Shown here one piece after another: positions 17,284-24,728 of a stretch of DNA of 64,000 nt. The notes beneath the pieces are model-generated. The model saw only the letters and a list, made by a program, of their open reading frames with translations. It had not been told where the DNA came from and made no database searches. This DNA comes from Streptomyces olivaceoviridis (lineage in GTDB: Bacteria; Actinomycetota; Actinomycetes; Streptomycetales; Streptomycetaceae), in NCBI RefSeq assembly GCF_014650115.1, contig NZ_BMUI01000032.1:1-64000 (forward strand), read 5' to 3'. The stretch's first letter is position 1; the number at the start of each line of letters is the position of its first letter. The position numbers and the translations under genes were made by a program.

Positions 17284-17837
17284 CCGGCCCCTCCCCCCGC
17301 CCCGAACGGCACGGCGTACTGCACCACGCACACCCCCAGCCCCACGACCGCGACCGCCTCCAGCACGGACACGACCACCAGCCCGGCCGAGACGTCACCG
17401 CCCACCCAGTACACGACGAGCGCGCTCAACGGCACGACGCAGAAGGCCAGCAGGTCCACCACGCACTGCACGACCTTGCGGGAGACGCGCCGGGCGTCTC
17501 CCCGGTGCGCGGTCTCCCAGCGGAACGCCGCGTCACCCCCGGCCTGCGCCAGCTCCGCGAGCCGGGGTCCCAGGTCGCCCCGCACATACGCCCCGATCGC
17601 CGAGATCTTCTGGTCGTTGACGAGGTACGTCCAGCCGAGGACGACGCACACCGGCGGCAGCGCGAGCAGCATCGCCGTCTGTCTGGCCTGGGCCGCCGCG
17701 GCGATGACGGCGGCCACCACGGTCAGGGTGACGTACAGCAGGTTGTCCCGGAAGCCGATCCGCGTCTTCTGCTCGTCCTTGACGGTCTGGTACTCGGCGA
17801 GCAGCAACTGCCCCACGGTGACGTCTCGTTCCGGCAC
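17280..17837 (-). CDS. Four-helix membrane protein coupled to NLR1
   Basis: A 185-residue protein. A soluble N-terminal helix (VGQLLLAEYQTVKDEQKTRIGFRDN) precedes four membrane segments: NLLYVTLTVVAAVIAAAAQ, AMLLALPPVCVVLGWTYLV, LLAFCVVPLSALVVYWVGG and GLVVVSVLEAVAVVGLGVCVV. GTG 17837 has GGAAGGGG upstream. Its stop overlaps the NLR1 start by 4 bases, so both are made from one message. Small multi-helix membrane proteins beside STAND ATPases are often effectors that damage the membrane (compare SLATT-type effectors). I cannot prove membership of that family. A structural or signalling partner of NLR1 is also possible. Confidence 0.78.
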   Translation of the reverse strand: MPERDVTVGQLLLAEYQTVKDEQKTRIGFRDNLLYVTLTVVAAVIAAAAQARQTAMLLALPPVCVVLGWTYLVNDQKISAIGAYVRGDLGPRLAELAQAGGDAAFRWETAHRGDARRVSRKVVQCVVDLLAFCVVPLSALVVYWVGGDVSAGLVVVSVLEAVAVVGLGVCVVQYAVPFGAGGGAG

Positions 17838-17851
17838 GTAAGCCCCTTCCC

Positions 17852-17869
17852 CCGGCAGTACCGGCAGTA
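17852..17869. repeat. 9-bp direct repeat in the NLR divergent promoter
   Basis: CCGGCAGTA occurs twice in tandem (17852-17860, 17861-17869) in the 36 bp between the two divergent start codons. The gap is too small for two ordinary promoters, so promoter elements probably extend into the coding regions. The repeat may be a binding site. Confidence 0.45.
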
Positions 17870-17873
17870 CCTT

Positions 17874-18725
17874 ATGAGTGTGCAGGAGACTCAGCCGATC
17901 GTTCTCGTCCTGACCGCGCTGCCCCTCGAATACGCCGCTGTGCGGGCGTACCTCCCGGAGCGGGACGAACGCGTCCACCCCCAGGGAACCCGCGTCGAGA
18001 CGGGCCGGCTGCCGGACAGTTCCTGGCACCTGGCGATCAGCGAGCTGGGCGTGGGGGCCGAGCGTGCCGCCGCGCTCACGGCCCAGCTCATCGACTGGCT
18101 GCACCCCGAGGCCGTCCTGTTCGTGGGGGTCGCGGGAAGTCTGAAGGACGACATCGAGATCGGCGATGTCGTGGTGGGCACCCAGGTCTACGAGATCCAC
18201 GGCGGCAAGCAGGCCCACGACGATTTCAAGGTCCGCCCGAGGGCCCTGCCCGGCTCGCACGCGCTGGAGCAGGCGGCGCGCTCCGCGGCACGGGACCTGC
18301 CTGAGATCCGGGTGCACTTCGCGCCGATCGCGACCGGTGACGTCGTGCTGGCCGACTCCAGGTCCGACATCGCCCGGCACATCGAGGCGCACTACAACGA
18401 CGCGGGCGCCATCGAGATGGAGGGCTCCGGAGCGGCCCAGGCGGCGCACCTGAGCGGACAGGTGGACGCGCTCGTCGTGCGGGGCGTCAGCGACCGCGCG
18501 GACCGGAACAAGCGCCGGGCCGACGCGGGCGGCTCGCAGGAGCGGGCGGCGGCGCACGCGGCGACCGTGGCGGTCGCGATACTGCGCAAGCACCAGCCCC
18601 GCCGCACCGAACCCGCCGACTCCGAGGAGGGACCCCAAGCACGCCACGGGGACGGCGACCACATCGACTTCCGGGGCGGGACCTTCCACGGGCCCGTCAT
18701 CGGCAAGCAGGTCGGAGGCCGGTAA
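17874..18725 (+). CDS. Nucleoside-phosphorylase-superfamily effector with C-terminal Gly-rich motif
   Basis: A 283-residue PNP/MTA-SAH nucleosidase-like protein. Motifs in order: VLVLTALPLEYAAVRAYL (start of the fold), the phosphate/ribose loop VGVAGSLKDDIEIGDVVVG, the active-site AIEMEGSGAAQAA and the catalytic-Asp region VVRGVSDRAD. It ends with DHIDFRGGTFHGPVIGK, matching residues 6-19 of NLR1 at 12 of 14 positions. PNP-superfamily effectors in Avs, CBASS and Detocs systems cleave ATP during phage infection, so this is probably a toxic nucleotide hydrolase held in check by an NLR. ATG 17874 has no clear ribosome site, so it may be leaderless. TAA at 18723 is followed at once by the NLR2 coding region in the +1 frame with no start codon, so PNP and NLR2 look like one gene split by a frameshift. 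A housekeeping nucleosidase is unlikely in this context. Confidence 0.83.
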   Translation: MSVQETQPIVLVLTALPLEYAAVRAYLPERDERVHPQGTRVETGRLPDSSWHLAISELGVGAERAAALTAQLIDWLHPEAVLFVGVAGSLKDDIEIGDVVVGTQVYEIHGGKQAHDDFKVRPRALPGSHALEQAARSAARDLPEIRVHFAPIATGDVVLADSRSDIARHIEAHYNDAGAIEMEGSGAAQAAHLSGQVDALVVRGVSDRADRNKRRADAGGSQERAAAHAATVAVAILRKHQPRRTEPADSEEGPQARHGDGDHIDFRGGTFHGPVIGKQVGGR

Positions 18726-20802
18726 GGGCACGGTCCACGGCCCGGTCCCGCGCGCGACCGCCACCCTCCCGCCCCGCCCCCTAGGCTTCACCGGCCGGTC
18801 GGCGGAACTGAACCGCCTGCTCCCCCACCTCGCGCCCGGCGAGGACGACACGACCGCGCTTCCCCTGCTCGTCTTCGCCGTCACCGGCATGGGCGGCATC
18901 GGCAAGACGGCGCTCGCGGTGGAGGCGGCGCACCGGGCGCGGGCGAGGGGCTGGTTCCCGGGCGGGACGCTCTTCGTGGACCTGCGCGGGTACGACGACG
19001 ACCCGGTCACGGCCGATCAGGCGGTCCTGGCCCTGCTCGACGCGCTCGGCGTGCGGGACCGGGACCTGCCGCCGACGACGGAGCGCCAGTACGACACGTA
19101 CCGTGCACTCCTCGCCGAACGGCGGGACCGGATGCTCCTGATCCTGGACAACGCGTCGGACCCGTCCCAGTACGTGCCGCTGCTGCCCGGTACGGACCGG
19201 CACCGGGTGCTCATCACCTCCCGGGACCGCCCCGACGCCCTTCCGATACGTCTGATCGACCTGGAGACGCTCGATCCGGATGACTCGGTGGCCCTGGTGA
19301 AGCGTGCGTTGCACGACTCCGACGAACGCGACGACCGCCCGGCACGCGAGCCTGACGCACTGCGCGAACTGACCGACCTGTGCGGGCACTTGCCCCTGGC
19401 GCTGCAGATCGCGGCGGGCATGCTGCGCCGGCGAAGGCATCGGGACATTTCCTCCCTGGTGGCCGACATCCGGGCCGCTGGAGATGCGACCGCCGTCCTC
19501 GACCAAGGCAGTCCCGGAGCGGACCTGTACGGGCGCTCGCTCGTGCTGCGCCCCGTACTGGAGGCCTCCTACCGCCGGTTGCCACCCGACCAGGCCCGCC
19601 TGCTGCGCCTGCTCTGCCTGGCTCCGGGCGCGGAGACCGGGACGGAGACGGTCGCTGCTCTCGCGGACGTGAGCACGGAGTCCGTGCTGTCGCTGCTGGA
19701 GGACCTGGCTGCCACACATCTCGTCGCGCCGGTGCGGGGCGGCAACGGGACGGCTTCCGCGGTGCGGTGGCAGTTGCACGACCTGGTGCGGGGGTTCGGG
19801 GCGGTTGTGGTGGCGGGGGACGCGGGGTTGCGGGAGGAGGGGGAGGCGGCACGGGAACGGGTGCTGGGGTTCTACCGGCGGTGGGCGGATGCGGCTGATG
19901 ACCGGTTGCGGTGGCTGCCGGGGATGAAGGAGCCGGAGCGGTTCGGGGACCGGGGACAAGCGCTGGCCTGGCTGGACGCGGAGCGGGCGGGTTTGGTGGC
20001 CGCGGTGGAGTGGGGGCGAGAGGAGAGGTTCGCGAACGCGGCGGCGGGGCTGGCCCAGTGTCTGGGGGAGTACCTGGACTGGCGGCGGTATTTCGACGAC
20101 TGGATCACTGTTGCGGAGGCAGCGCGGGAGGCCGCCTGCCTCGTCGGGGATCGGCTGGTCGAGGCCATCGCGTGGGACCACCTCGGCCTCGCCCTGGGGG
20201 AGACAGACCGGGCGGAGGAGGCGATCGACGCCCACACTCGGGCCCGCGACCTGTACCGGACCTCCGGAGACCGACACCGCGAGGGCACTGCGTGGAACAA
20301 CCTAGGCCTCGCCCTGTACCACGCGGGCCGGACGGAAGAAGCAATCGCCGCCCACACCCGGGCCCGCGACCTGTACCAAGCCGCCGATGACCGCCACAGC
20401 GAGGCAATGGCCTGGAACAACCTAGGCCTCGCCCTGCACCACGCGGGCCGGACAGAGGAAGCGATCGACGCCAACACTCATGCCCGCGACCTGTACCGAA
20501 CCGTCGGAGACCGACACCGCGAGGGTACGGCGTGGATCAACCTCGGAATCGCCCTATGGAAGACAGGCCGGAAGAAGAAGGCGATCAAAGCGTACGAGAG
20601 GTCCCTGCAGATCTTCCGGGAGTTCGAGGACTGGTACCACTTAGGGCTGACCCTCGAAAGATTGGCCAGCGCCCACGAGGCCCCCAACCAATCCGCCGAA
20701 GCCCGCAGCGCCTACCTCCAGGCCGCCGACGCGTTCACCCACGCCAATGCCCCGGACCGAGCCGCCCAGGCCCGCACCCGCGCCGCCGAACTACGGGAAT
20801 AA
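18724..20802 (+). CDS. NLR-like NB-ARC/TPR protein (NLR2), lacking a start codon; probable frameshifted continuation of the PNP gene
   Basis: A paralogue of NLR1. NB-ARC homology begins at LGFTGRSAELNRLL (18781) and includes Walker A GMGGIGKT, GWFPGGTLFVDLRGYDDDPVTADQA, LLILDNASDPSQYVPLLPGTDRHRVLITSRDRP and the 40-residue TPR series to 20620. No ATG, GTG or TTG exists in this frame between a stop at 18451 and 18889. A start at 18889 would fall inside Walker A and delete the first strand. Joining PNP to this frame by dropping one base near 18720 gives a 975-residue PNP-NB-ARC-TPR protein, with the same motif-to-FTGR spacing as in NLR1 (about 26 residues). A TTA codon at 20641-20643 implies dependence on the bldA tRNA. 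It may be a disrupted gene, a sequencing error or a programmed frameshift. Confidence 0.8.
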   Translation, partial: KGTVHGPVPRATATLPPRPLGFTGRSAELNRLLPHLAPGEDDTTALPLLVFAVTGMGGIGKTALAVEAAHRARARGWFPGGTLFVDLRGYDDDPVTADQAVLALLDALGVRDRDLPPTTERQYDTYRALLAERRDRMLLILDNASDPSQYVPLLPGTDRHRVLITSRDRPDALPIRLIDLETLDPDDSVALVKRALHDSDERDDRPAREPDALRELTDLCGHLPLALQIAAGMLRRRRHRDISSLVADIRAAGDATAVLDQGSPGADLYGRSLVLRPVLEASYRRLPPDQARLLRLLCLAPGAETGTETVAALADVSTESVLSLLEDLAATHLVAPVRGGNGTASAVRWQLHDLVRGFGAVVVAGDAGLREEGEAARERVLGFYRRWADAADDRLRWLPGMKEPERFGDRGQALAWLDAERAGLVAAVEWGREERFANAAAGLAQCLGEYLDWRRYFDDWITVAEAAREAACLVGDRLVEAIAWDHLGLALGETDRAEEAIDAHTRARDLYRTSGDRHREGTAWNNLGLALYHAGRTEEAIAAHTRARDLYQAADDRHSEAMAWNNLGLALHHAGRTEEAIDANTHARDLYRTVGDRHREGTAWINLGIALWKTGRKKKAIKAYERSLQIFREFEDWYHLGLTLERLASAHEAPNQSAEARSAYLQAADAFTHANAPDRAAQARTRAAELRE
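20150..20620 (+). repeat. 120-bp tandem TPR-coding repeats in NLR2
   Basis: GCCCGCGACCTGTACC recurs exactly every 120 bp (units at about 20221, 20341 and 20461). The same unit type is found in NLR1 on the opposite strand, so the two arrays form an imperfect inverted repeat across the island. Confidence 0.82.
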
Positions 20803-20815
20803 CCCCCACCTCGCT

Positions 20816-21228
20816 TCACGTACTCCCGAGCCCCCGCCAAGGCACCACCGCCCACATCCGCGTCCCACCTCCGGGCTCCCGCGCCTCCCCGAACCCCCAC
20901 CCCCCTCACAGGCCCGCACCACGCACCCGAGCACCCGCAGCGCCGCCCGCCTCCGCGTGTCACAGGCCGCCGCCAGCCGCGGATGGGTGTGCCGGGGGTG
21001 TCCGTCGTAGACGATCACCCGTACGTCGCCGTCCCGGTACCGAAGCGACACACCTCGCTGTCGGGGGTGAACTTCCATGCACAGGCCACCAGTTCGGCGA
21101 CCACCTGGGGCTGGTCGGTCCGGCGGGCAGCGTGAGGCTGTAGGCGAGCGCGGCGGGGGACGGCGGCGGCGCCTGCGGCTCGCCGGTGGAGAGCGGACAG
21201 GCCGAGACGGTGACGGGTGCGCGGACAC
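20816..21228 (-). pseudogene. Decayed ATP-binding (RsbW-like anti-sigma kinase) gene
   Basis: Pieces of a typical Streptomyces HATPase regulator are spread over different minus-strand frames. In order they are an N-terminal stretch ALAYSLTLPAGPTSP, then VVAELVACAWKFTPDSEVC, then VSLRYRDGDVRVIVYDGHPRHTHPRLAAACDTRRRAALRVLGCVVRAC cut by a frameshift, then GGWGFGEAREPGGGTRMWAVVPW with stop TGA at 20816-20818. The central ATP-binding part (N and G boxes) is missing. A good ribosome site GAAGGAG precedes GTG 21228. Such ATPase genes normally sit divergent from an XRE/DUF5753 gene, exactly as here. At least two frameshifts and a large internal deletion make function very unlikely. The 413 bp account for most of the gap between NLR2 and the XRE gene. 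Confidence 0.7.
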
Positions 21229-21301
21229 GGTGACTCCTTCAACAGGTACAGGTGAGCGTGGTGGCGAATGAGCCGACGACTCGCCGGGAGAAGGGGCATC
21301 G

Positions 21302-22159
21302 ATGCCGACAAGGCCCGCGCCGACGGAACGCCAGAGACGCCTGGGCGCCGAACTGCGCAGGATGCGGCTCTCGGCCGGGCGGACCACGGAGTACGCCGCC
21401 GGGCTGCTGGGACTGGACCGCACGAAGGTGTCCAACATGGAGTCGGGAGTCCGCGCCACCTCGCCGGAACGGGTCCGGATACTCGCCAGCAATTACGAAT
21501 GCGCGGACGGGGAGTACGTCGAGGCGCTGGCCGCGATGGCCGACACACGCCAGAAGGGCTGGTGGCAGCAGTTCAGAGGGACTCTCCCCCAAGGCCTCCT
21601 AGATGTCGCCGAGTTGGAATGGTTCGCCACGCGGCTGCAGAGCTACCAGGCTGTGCACATTCCGGGGCTGCTGCAACTCTCCGAGTACGCCCGTGCCATC
21701 TTCGCCGCCGCGCTGCCGCCGCTGCCCGCCTCAGAGGTCGAACTCCGTGTCGTACAGCGCCTACGGCGGCAACAGGTACTCGACCGCGAGCAGCCGGCAC
21801 CCGTCGATTACGTGGCGTACGTGCACGAGTGGGCCCTGCGCATGCAGTTCGGCGGGCGTCGCGCCATGCGCGAGCAGCTCCTGCACATCTGCGCGGTCTC
21901 CGAGTGCCCCGACATCGAGATCCGTGTGCTCCCCGTGGAGGCCGGAGCCTTCCCCGGCGCGGGACACGCGGTGCTCTACGCCCACGGAGCCGTTCCCCAG
22001 CTCGACACCGTGCAGCTGGACTCGGCCCACGGCGGCGAGTTCACCCACTCCGAGGCTCAACTGGACAAGTACCGAGCCCACATGGACTGGTGGCACGCCC
22101 ACACGCTGAGTCCGGACGACTCACGGGAACTCATCCACGCCATCGCCCGCCAGCTCTGA
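21302..22159 (+). CDS. XRE-family regulator with DUF5753 domain
   Basis: A 285-residue protein with an N-terminal helix-turn-helix (LGAELRRMRLSAGRTTEYAAGLLGLDRTKVSNMESGVRATSPERV) and a C-terminal DUF5753 (Scr1-type) domain from about residue 95: LEWFATRLQSYQAVHIPGLLQLSEYARAI, then IEIRVLPVEAGAFPGAGHAVLYA. ATG 21302 has GAGAAGGGG upstream. The DUF397 gene follows after 18 bp. These pairs are abundant in Streptomyces, affect development and antibiotic production, and have been compared to toxin-antitoxin pairs. The third usual member, a RsbW-like ATPase, is decayed next door. Confidence 0.92.
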   Translation: MPTRPAPTERQRRLGAELRRMRLSAGRTTEYAAGLLGLDRTKVSNMESGVRATSPERVRILASNYECADGEYVEALAAMADTRQKGWWQQFRGTLPQGLLDVAELEWFATRLQSYQAVHIPGLLQLSEYARAIFAAALPPLPASEVELRVVQRLRRQQVLDREQPAPVDYVAYVHEWALRMQFGGRRAMREQLLHICAVSECPDIEIRVLPVEAGAFPGAGHAVLYAHGAVPQLDTVQLDSAHGGEFTHSEAQLDKYRAHMDWWHAHTLSPDDSRELIHAIARQL

Positions 22160-22177
22160 TCCCGGAGAGGAAACATC

Positions 22178-22369
22178 ATGACCGACATCACTTGGGAAGA
22201 GCCCTTCTGTGCCGAAGGCAACAACTGCTTCCGCATAGGCACCGACCCCGGCGGCAACGCCTACATAGCCGTCTCCGGCCAGGAGGACCGCGCACTCACC
22301 GACTCCCGCGAAGCCCTCCGCGCCCTCATCCGGGACATCAAGGCCGGCAAGGCGGACCATCTGCTGTAG
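22178..22369 (+). CDS. DUF397 domain small protein
   Basis: A 63-residue protein (MTDITWEEPFCAEGNNCFRIGTD...ALTDSREALRALIRDIKAGKADHLL). The paired acidic/aromatic start and the DSREALRALIRDIKAG end are typical of DUF397. ATG 22178 has GGAGAGG upstream. It is the expected partner of the preceding XRE/DUF5753 protein and shares its transcript. No catalytic motif is present. It probably acts by binding the XRE protein. Confidence 0.9.
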   Translation: MTDITWEEPFCAEGNNCFRIGTDPGGNAYIAVSGQEDRALTDSREALRALIRDIKAGKADHLL

Positions 22370-22399
22370 TCCGCCGAGGATCAATCCCGCGCAGACACA

Positions 22400-22429
22400 T
22401 TGACCTGACTAGACCACTCCTCTTACCTT
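22400..22429 (+). promoter_or_regulatory. Promoter with a DasR-like GntR operator, for the sugar ABC operon
   Basis: TTGACC (22400-22405) and TACCTT (22424-22429) are 18 bases apart. Between them 22403-22418 matches the known DasR consensus ACTGGTCTAGACCACT at 13 of 16 positions, with the right half AGACCACT complete. A repressor there would block polymerase. Control by DasR or a related GntR protein is an inference. Confidence 0.5.
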
Positions 22430-22476
22430 CACACGGCAGTCATCTCCGCGCCACCCCCACGTGTGCTCAGGAGGTC

Positions 22477-23868
22477 ATGCCCGTGCGCCTCACCGCCGCC
22501 CACTCCCACCGCCTCCCCCTCTCCCTCCTCCTCACCGCCGCTCTCGCCGCCACCACCCTCACCGCCTGCGGCAGCGGTTCCGGCAGCAGTCCGGACACGA
22601 TCAAGGTGTCGTACAAGCAGTCCACCGACAACTCCGTCAAGGTGATGGACACCTACCTCGTCGGCATCAAGAAGCAGTTCGAGCACAAGTACCCCGGCAA
22701 GAAGGTCGAGTTCGTGCCGATCAAGGCCCCGGACTCGGAGTACTACACCAAGCTCCAGCAGATGCTGCGCTCGCCGCGCACCGCCCCGGACCTGGTCTAC
22801 GAGGACACCTTCCTCATCAACTCCGACATCACCAGCGGGTACCTGAAGCCGCTCGACCCCTACCTCGCCAAGTGGCCGGACTGGGGACGGTTCATCGACA
22901 CCGCGAAGGCGGCGGCCAAGGGGCAGGACGGGAAGACGTACGGCGTCCCGGACGGGACCGACACGCGCGGGCTCTGGTTCGACAAGCGGGTGTTCGAGAA
23001 GGCCGGGCTGCCGCCGGACTGGCAGCCGAAGACCTGGGACGACGTCCTCGCCGCCGCCCGCACCATCAAGCGGAAGGTCCCCGGCGTGATCCCGCTCAAC
23101 GTCTACACCGGCAAGCCGGCCGGTGAGCGGGCCACCATGCAGGGCTTCGAGATGCTGCTGTACGGCACGGGCGACGGTACGCGGGACCCCTTGTACGACA
23201 GCGGCAGCAAGAAGTGGATCACGGGATCGCAGGGCTTCAAGGACTCGCTGGCCTTCGTGGAGACGGTCTACCGGGAGAAGCTGGGCCCGGACGTCTCCGA
23301 CGCCCTCGACCCGAACTTCAACACCACCGTCAACGGCGAACTGCTCCCCCAGGGCAAACTCGGCATCGCCCTCGACGGCTCCTGGCTGCCCTACGCCTGG
23401 CTGCCGGGCAGCGGGCACGAGTGGCCGGACTGGTCCCAGCGGTTGGGACTCGCGGCCATGCCGACGCAACACGGGCAGGCGCCCGGCAAGGTGAGCATGT
23501 CCGGCGGCTGGACCTGGTCCATCCCGGCCAAGGCGGCCAATCCCGACCTCGCCTTCGACTTCGTCCGGACGATGCAGACGAAGGACAACGCGCGGAAGTG
23601 GTACATCGCCAACTCCGGGATCGCCGTCCGCGAGGACGTCGCCGCCGATCCGAAGTACGTCGGCGCCCAGCCCGGCATCAAGTTCTTCACCGACCTGGTG
23701 GCGAGCACCCACTACCGGCCCGCGTACCCGGCGTACCCGAAGGTGTCGACCGCCGTGCAGGAGGCCATGGAGGCGGTCACGACCGGTGACCTGTCCGTGG
23801 CGAAGGCGGCGGGCGAGTACGACGCCACGGTCAAGGACGTCACCGGCGGCCAAGTGGTCCGCGGGTGA
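22477..23868 (+). CDS. Sugar ABC transporter substrate-binding lipoprotein
   Basis: A 463-residue extracellular solute-binding protein (family 1). The signal peptide ends in a lipobox (LTACGSGSGSS), so it is a membrane-anchored lipoprotein. Family features are the EFVPIKAPDSEYYTKLQQMLRSPRTAPDLVYEDTF region, GVPDGTDTRGLWFDKRVFEKAGLPPDWQPKTWDDVLAAAR, and SMSGGWTWSIPAKAANPDLAFDFVRTM near the C-terminus. ATG 22477 lies only 2 bases from AGGAGG, while the in-frame GTG 22483 has the better spacing of 8 and may be the true start. Two permease genes follow with 4-base and 1-base overlaps. There is no ATPase gene, so the shared MsiK-type ATPase probably energises it. The ligand is likely an oligosaccharide. 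Confidence 0.92.
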   Translation: MPVRLTAAHSHRLPLSLLLTAALAATTLTACGSGSGSSPDTIKVSYKQSTDNSVKVMDTYLVGIKKQFEHKYPGKKVEFVPIKAPDSEYYTKLQQMLRSPRTAPDLVYEDTFLINSDITSGYLKPLDPYLAKWPDWGRFIDTAKAAAKGQDGKTYGVPDGTDTRGLWFDKRVFEKAGLPPDWQPKTWDDVLAAARTIKRKVPGVIPLNVYTGKPAGERATMQGFEMLLYGTGDGTRDPLYDSGSKKWITGSQGFKDSLAFVETVYREKLGPDVSDALDPNFNTTVNGELLPQGKLGIALDGSWLPYAWLPGSGHEWPDWSQRLGLAAMPTQHGQAPGKVSMSGGWTWSIPAKAANPDLAFDFVRTMQTKDNARKWYIANSGIAVREDVAADPKYVGAQPGIKFFTDLVASTHYRPAYPAYPKVSTAVQEAMEAVTTGDLSVAKAAGEYDATVKDVTGGQVVRG

Positions 23869-24728
23869 GGCGCCGGAACCCGGTCGTCCGGGTCCTCCCG
23901 GTCGCCCCCGCCCTGGTCCTGCTGCTGCTGTTCCTCGCCGGGCCGATCGCCTACTGCGTCTGGATCGCCTTCACCGACCTCCAGCTCACCGGCCAGGCCC
24001 ACTCCTCCTTCGTGGGCTTCGCCAACTTCCGCCGGGCGTTCCGGGACGACGCGTTCCTGAACGCCGTCTGGCTGACCCTGGTGTTCACGGTGCTGTCCTC
24101 GCTCGTCGGGCAGAACACCCTGGGGCTGGCCCTCGCCGCGCTGATGAAGCGTGCGTCGAAGCCCGTCCGCACCCTCACCGGCGCGGTCGTCGTCACCGCG
24201 TGGGTGCTGCCGGAGGTCGTCGCCGGGTTCCTGCTCTACGCGTTCTTCCGGCGCGAGGGCACCCTCAACGCGATCCTGGACTGGCTCCACCTGCCCCGGC
24301 AGAACTGGCTGTTCACACTGCCCGTCCTCGCGGTGTCCTTCGCCAACGTCTGGCGCGGGACGGCGTTCTCGATGCTGGTGTACTCCGCCGCGCTGGACGA
24401 GATCCCCGCCGAGATCACGGAGGCCGCCGAGGTGGACGGGGCCGGCGGCTGGCGGCGGCTGTGGCACATCACGCTGCCGATGATCCGGCGCTCCATCGGC
24501 ACCAACCTCATGCTCAACACCCTCCAGACGCTCTCCGTGTTCGGGCTGATCTGGGTGATGACCCGGGGCGGCCCCGGCGACCGGAGCCAGACGCTGCCGC
24601 TGTTCATGTACGAGCAGGCCTTCCAGAACAGCATGATCGGGTACGGCACCGCGGTCGCCCTGCTCCTGCTGGTCGTCGGCTCCCTGTTCTCCGTCGTCTA
24701 TCTGCGGCTGCTGCGGACGGAGGTCTGA
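23865..24728 (+). CDS. Sugar ABC transporter permease (MalF-like)
   Basis: A 287-residue inner-membrane protein with six hydrophobic segments starting LPVAPALVLLLLFLAGPIAYCVWIAF. The EAA loop that contacts the ATPase is EITEAAEVDGAGGWRRLWHITLPMI. GTG 23865 overlaps the binding-protein stop by 4 bases. It forms the heterodimeric channel with the next gene product. The operon has no ATPase of its own. Confidence 0.93.
   Translation: MRRRNPVVRVLPVAPALVLLLLFLAGPIAYCVWIAFTDLQLTGQAHSSFVGFANFRRAFRDDAFLNAVWLTLVFTVLSSLVGQNTLGLALAALMKRASKPVRTLTGAVVVTAWVLPEVVAGFLLYAFFRREGTLNAILDWLHLPRQNWLFTLPVLAVSFANVWRGTAFSMLVYSAALDEIPAEITEAAEVDGAGGWRRLWHITLPMIRRSIGTNLMLNTLQTLSVFGLIWVMTRGGPGDRSQTLPLFMYEQAFQNSMIGYGTAVALLLLVVGSLFSVVYLRLLRTEV

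Noticed and set aside
18700..18730. A programmed +1 frameshift site
   Set aside because: The codon before the stop (CGG TAA G) has no known slippery pattern and no clear stimulatory element; a simple one-base mutation or error is the simpler reading, though it is not excluded.
18889..20802. Taking NLR2 to start at ATG 18889
   Set aside because: This start lies inside Walker A and removes the FTGR motif and the first strand of NB-ARC, which are intact upstream in the same frame.
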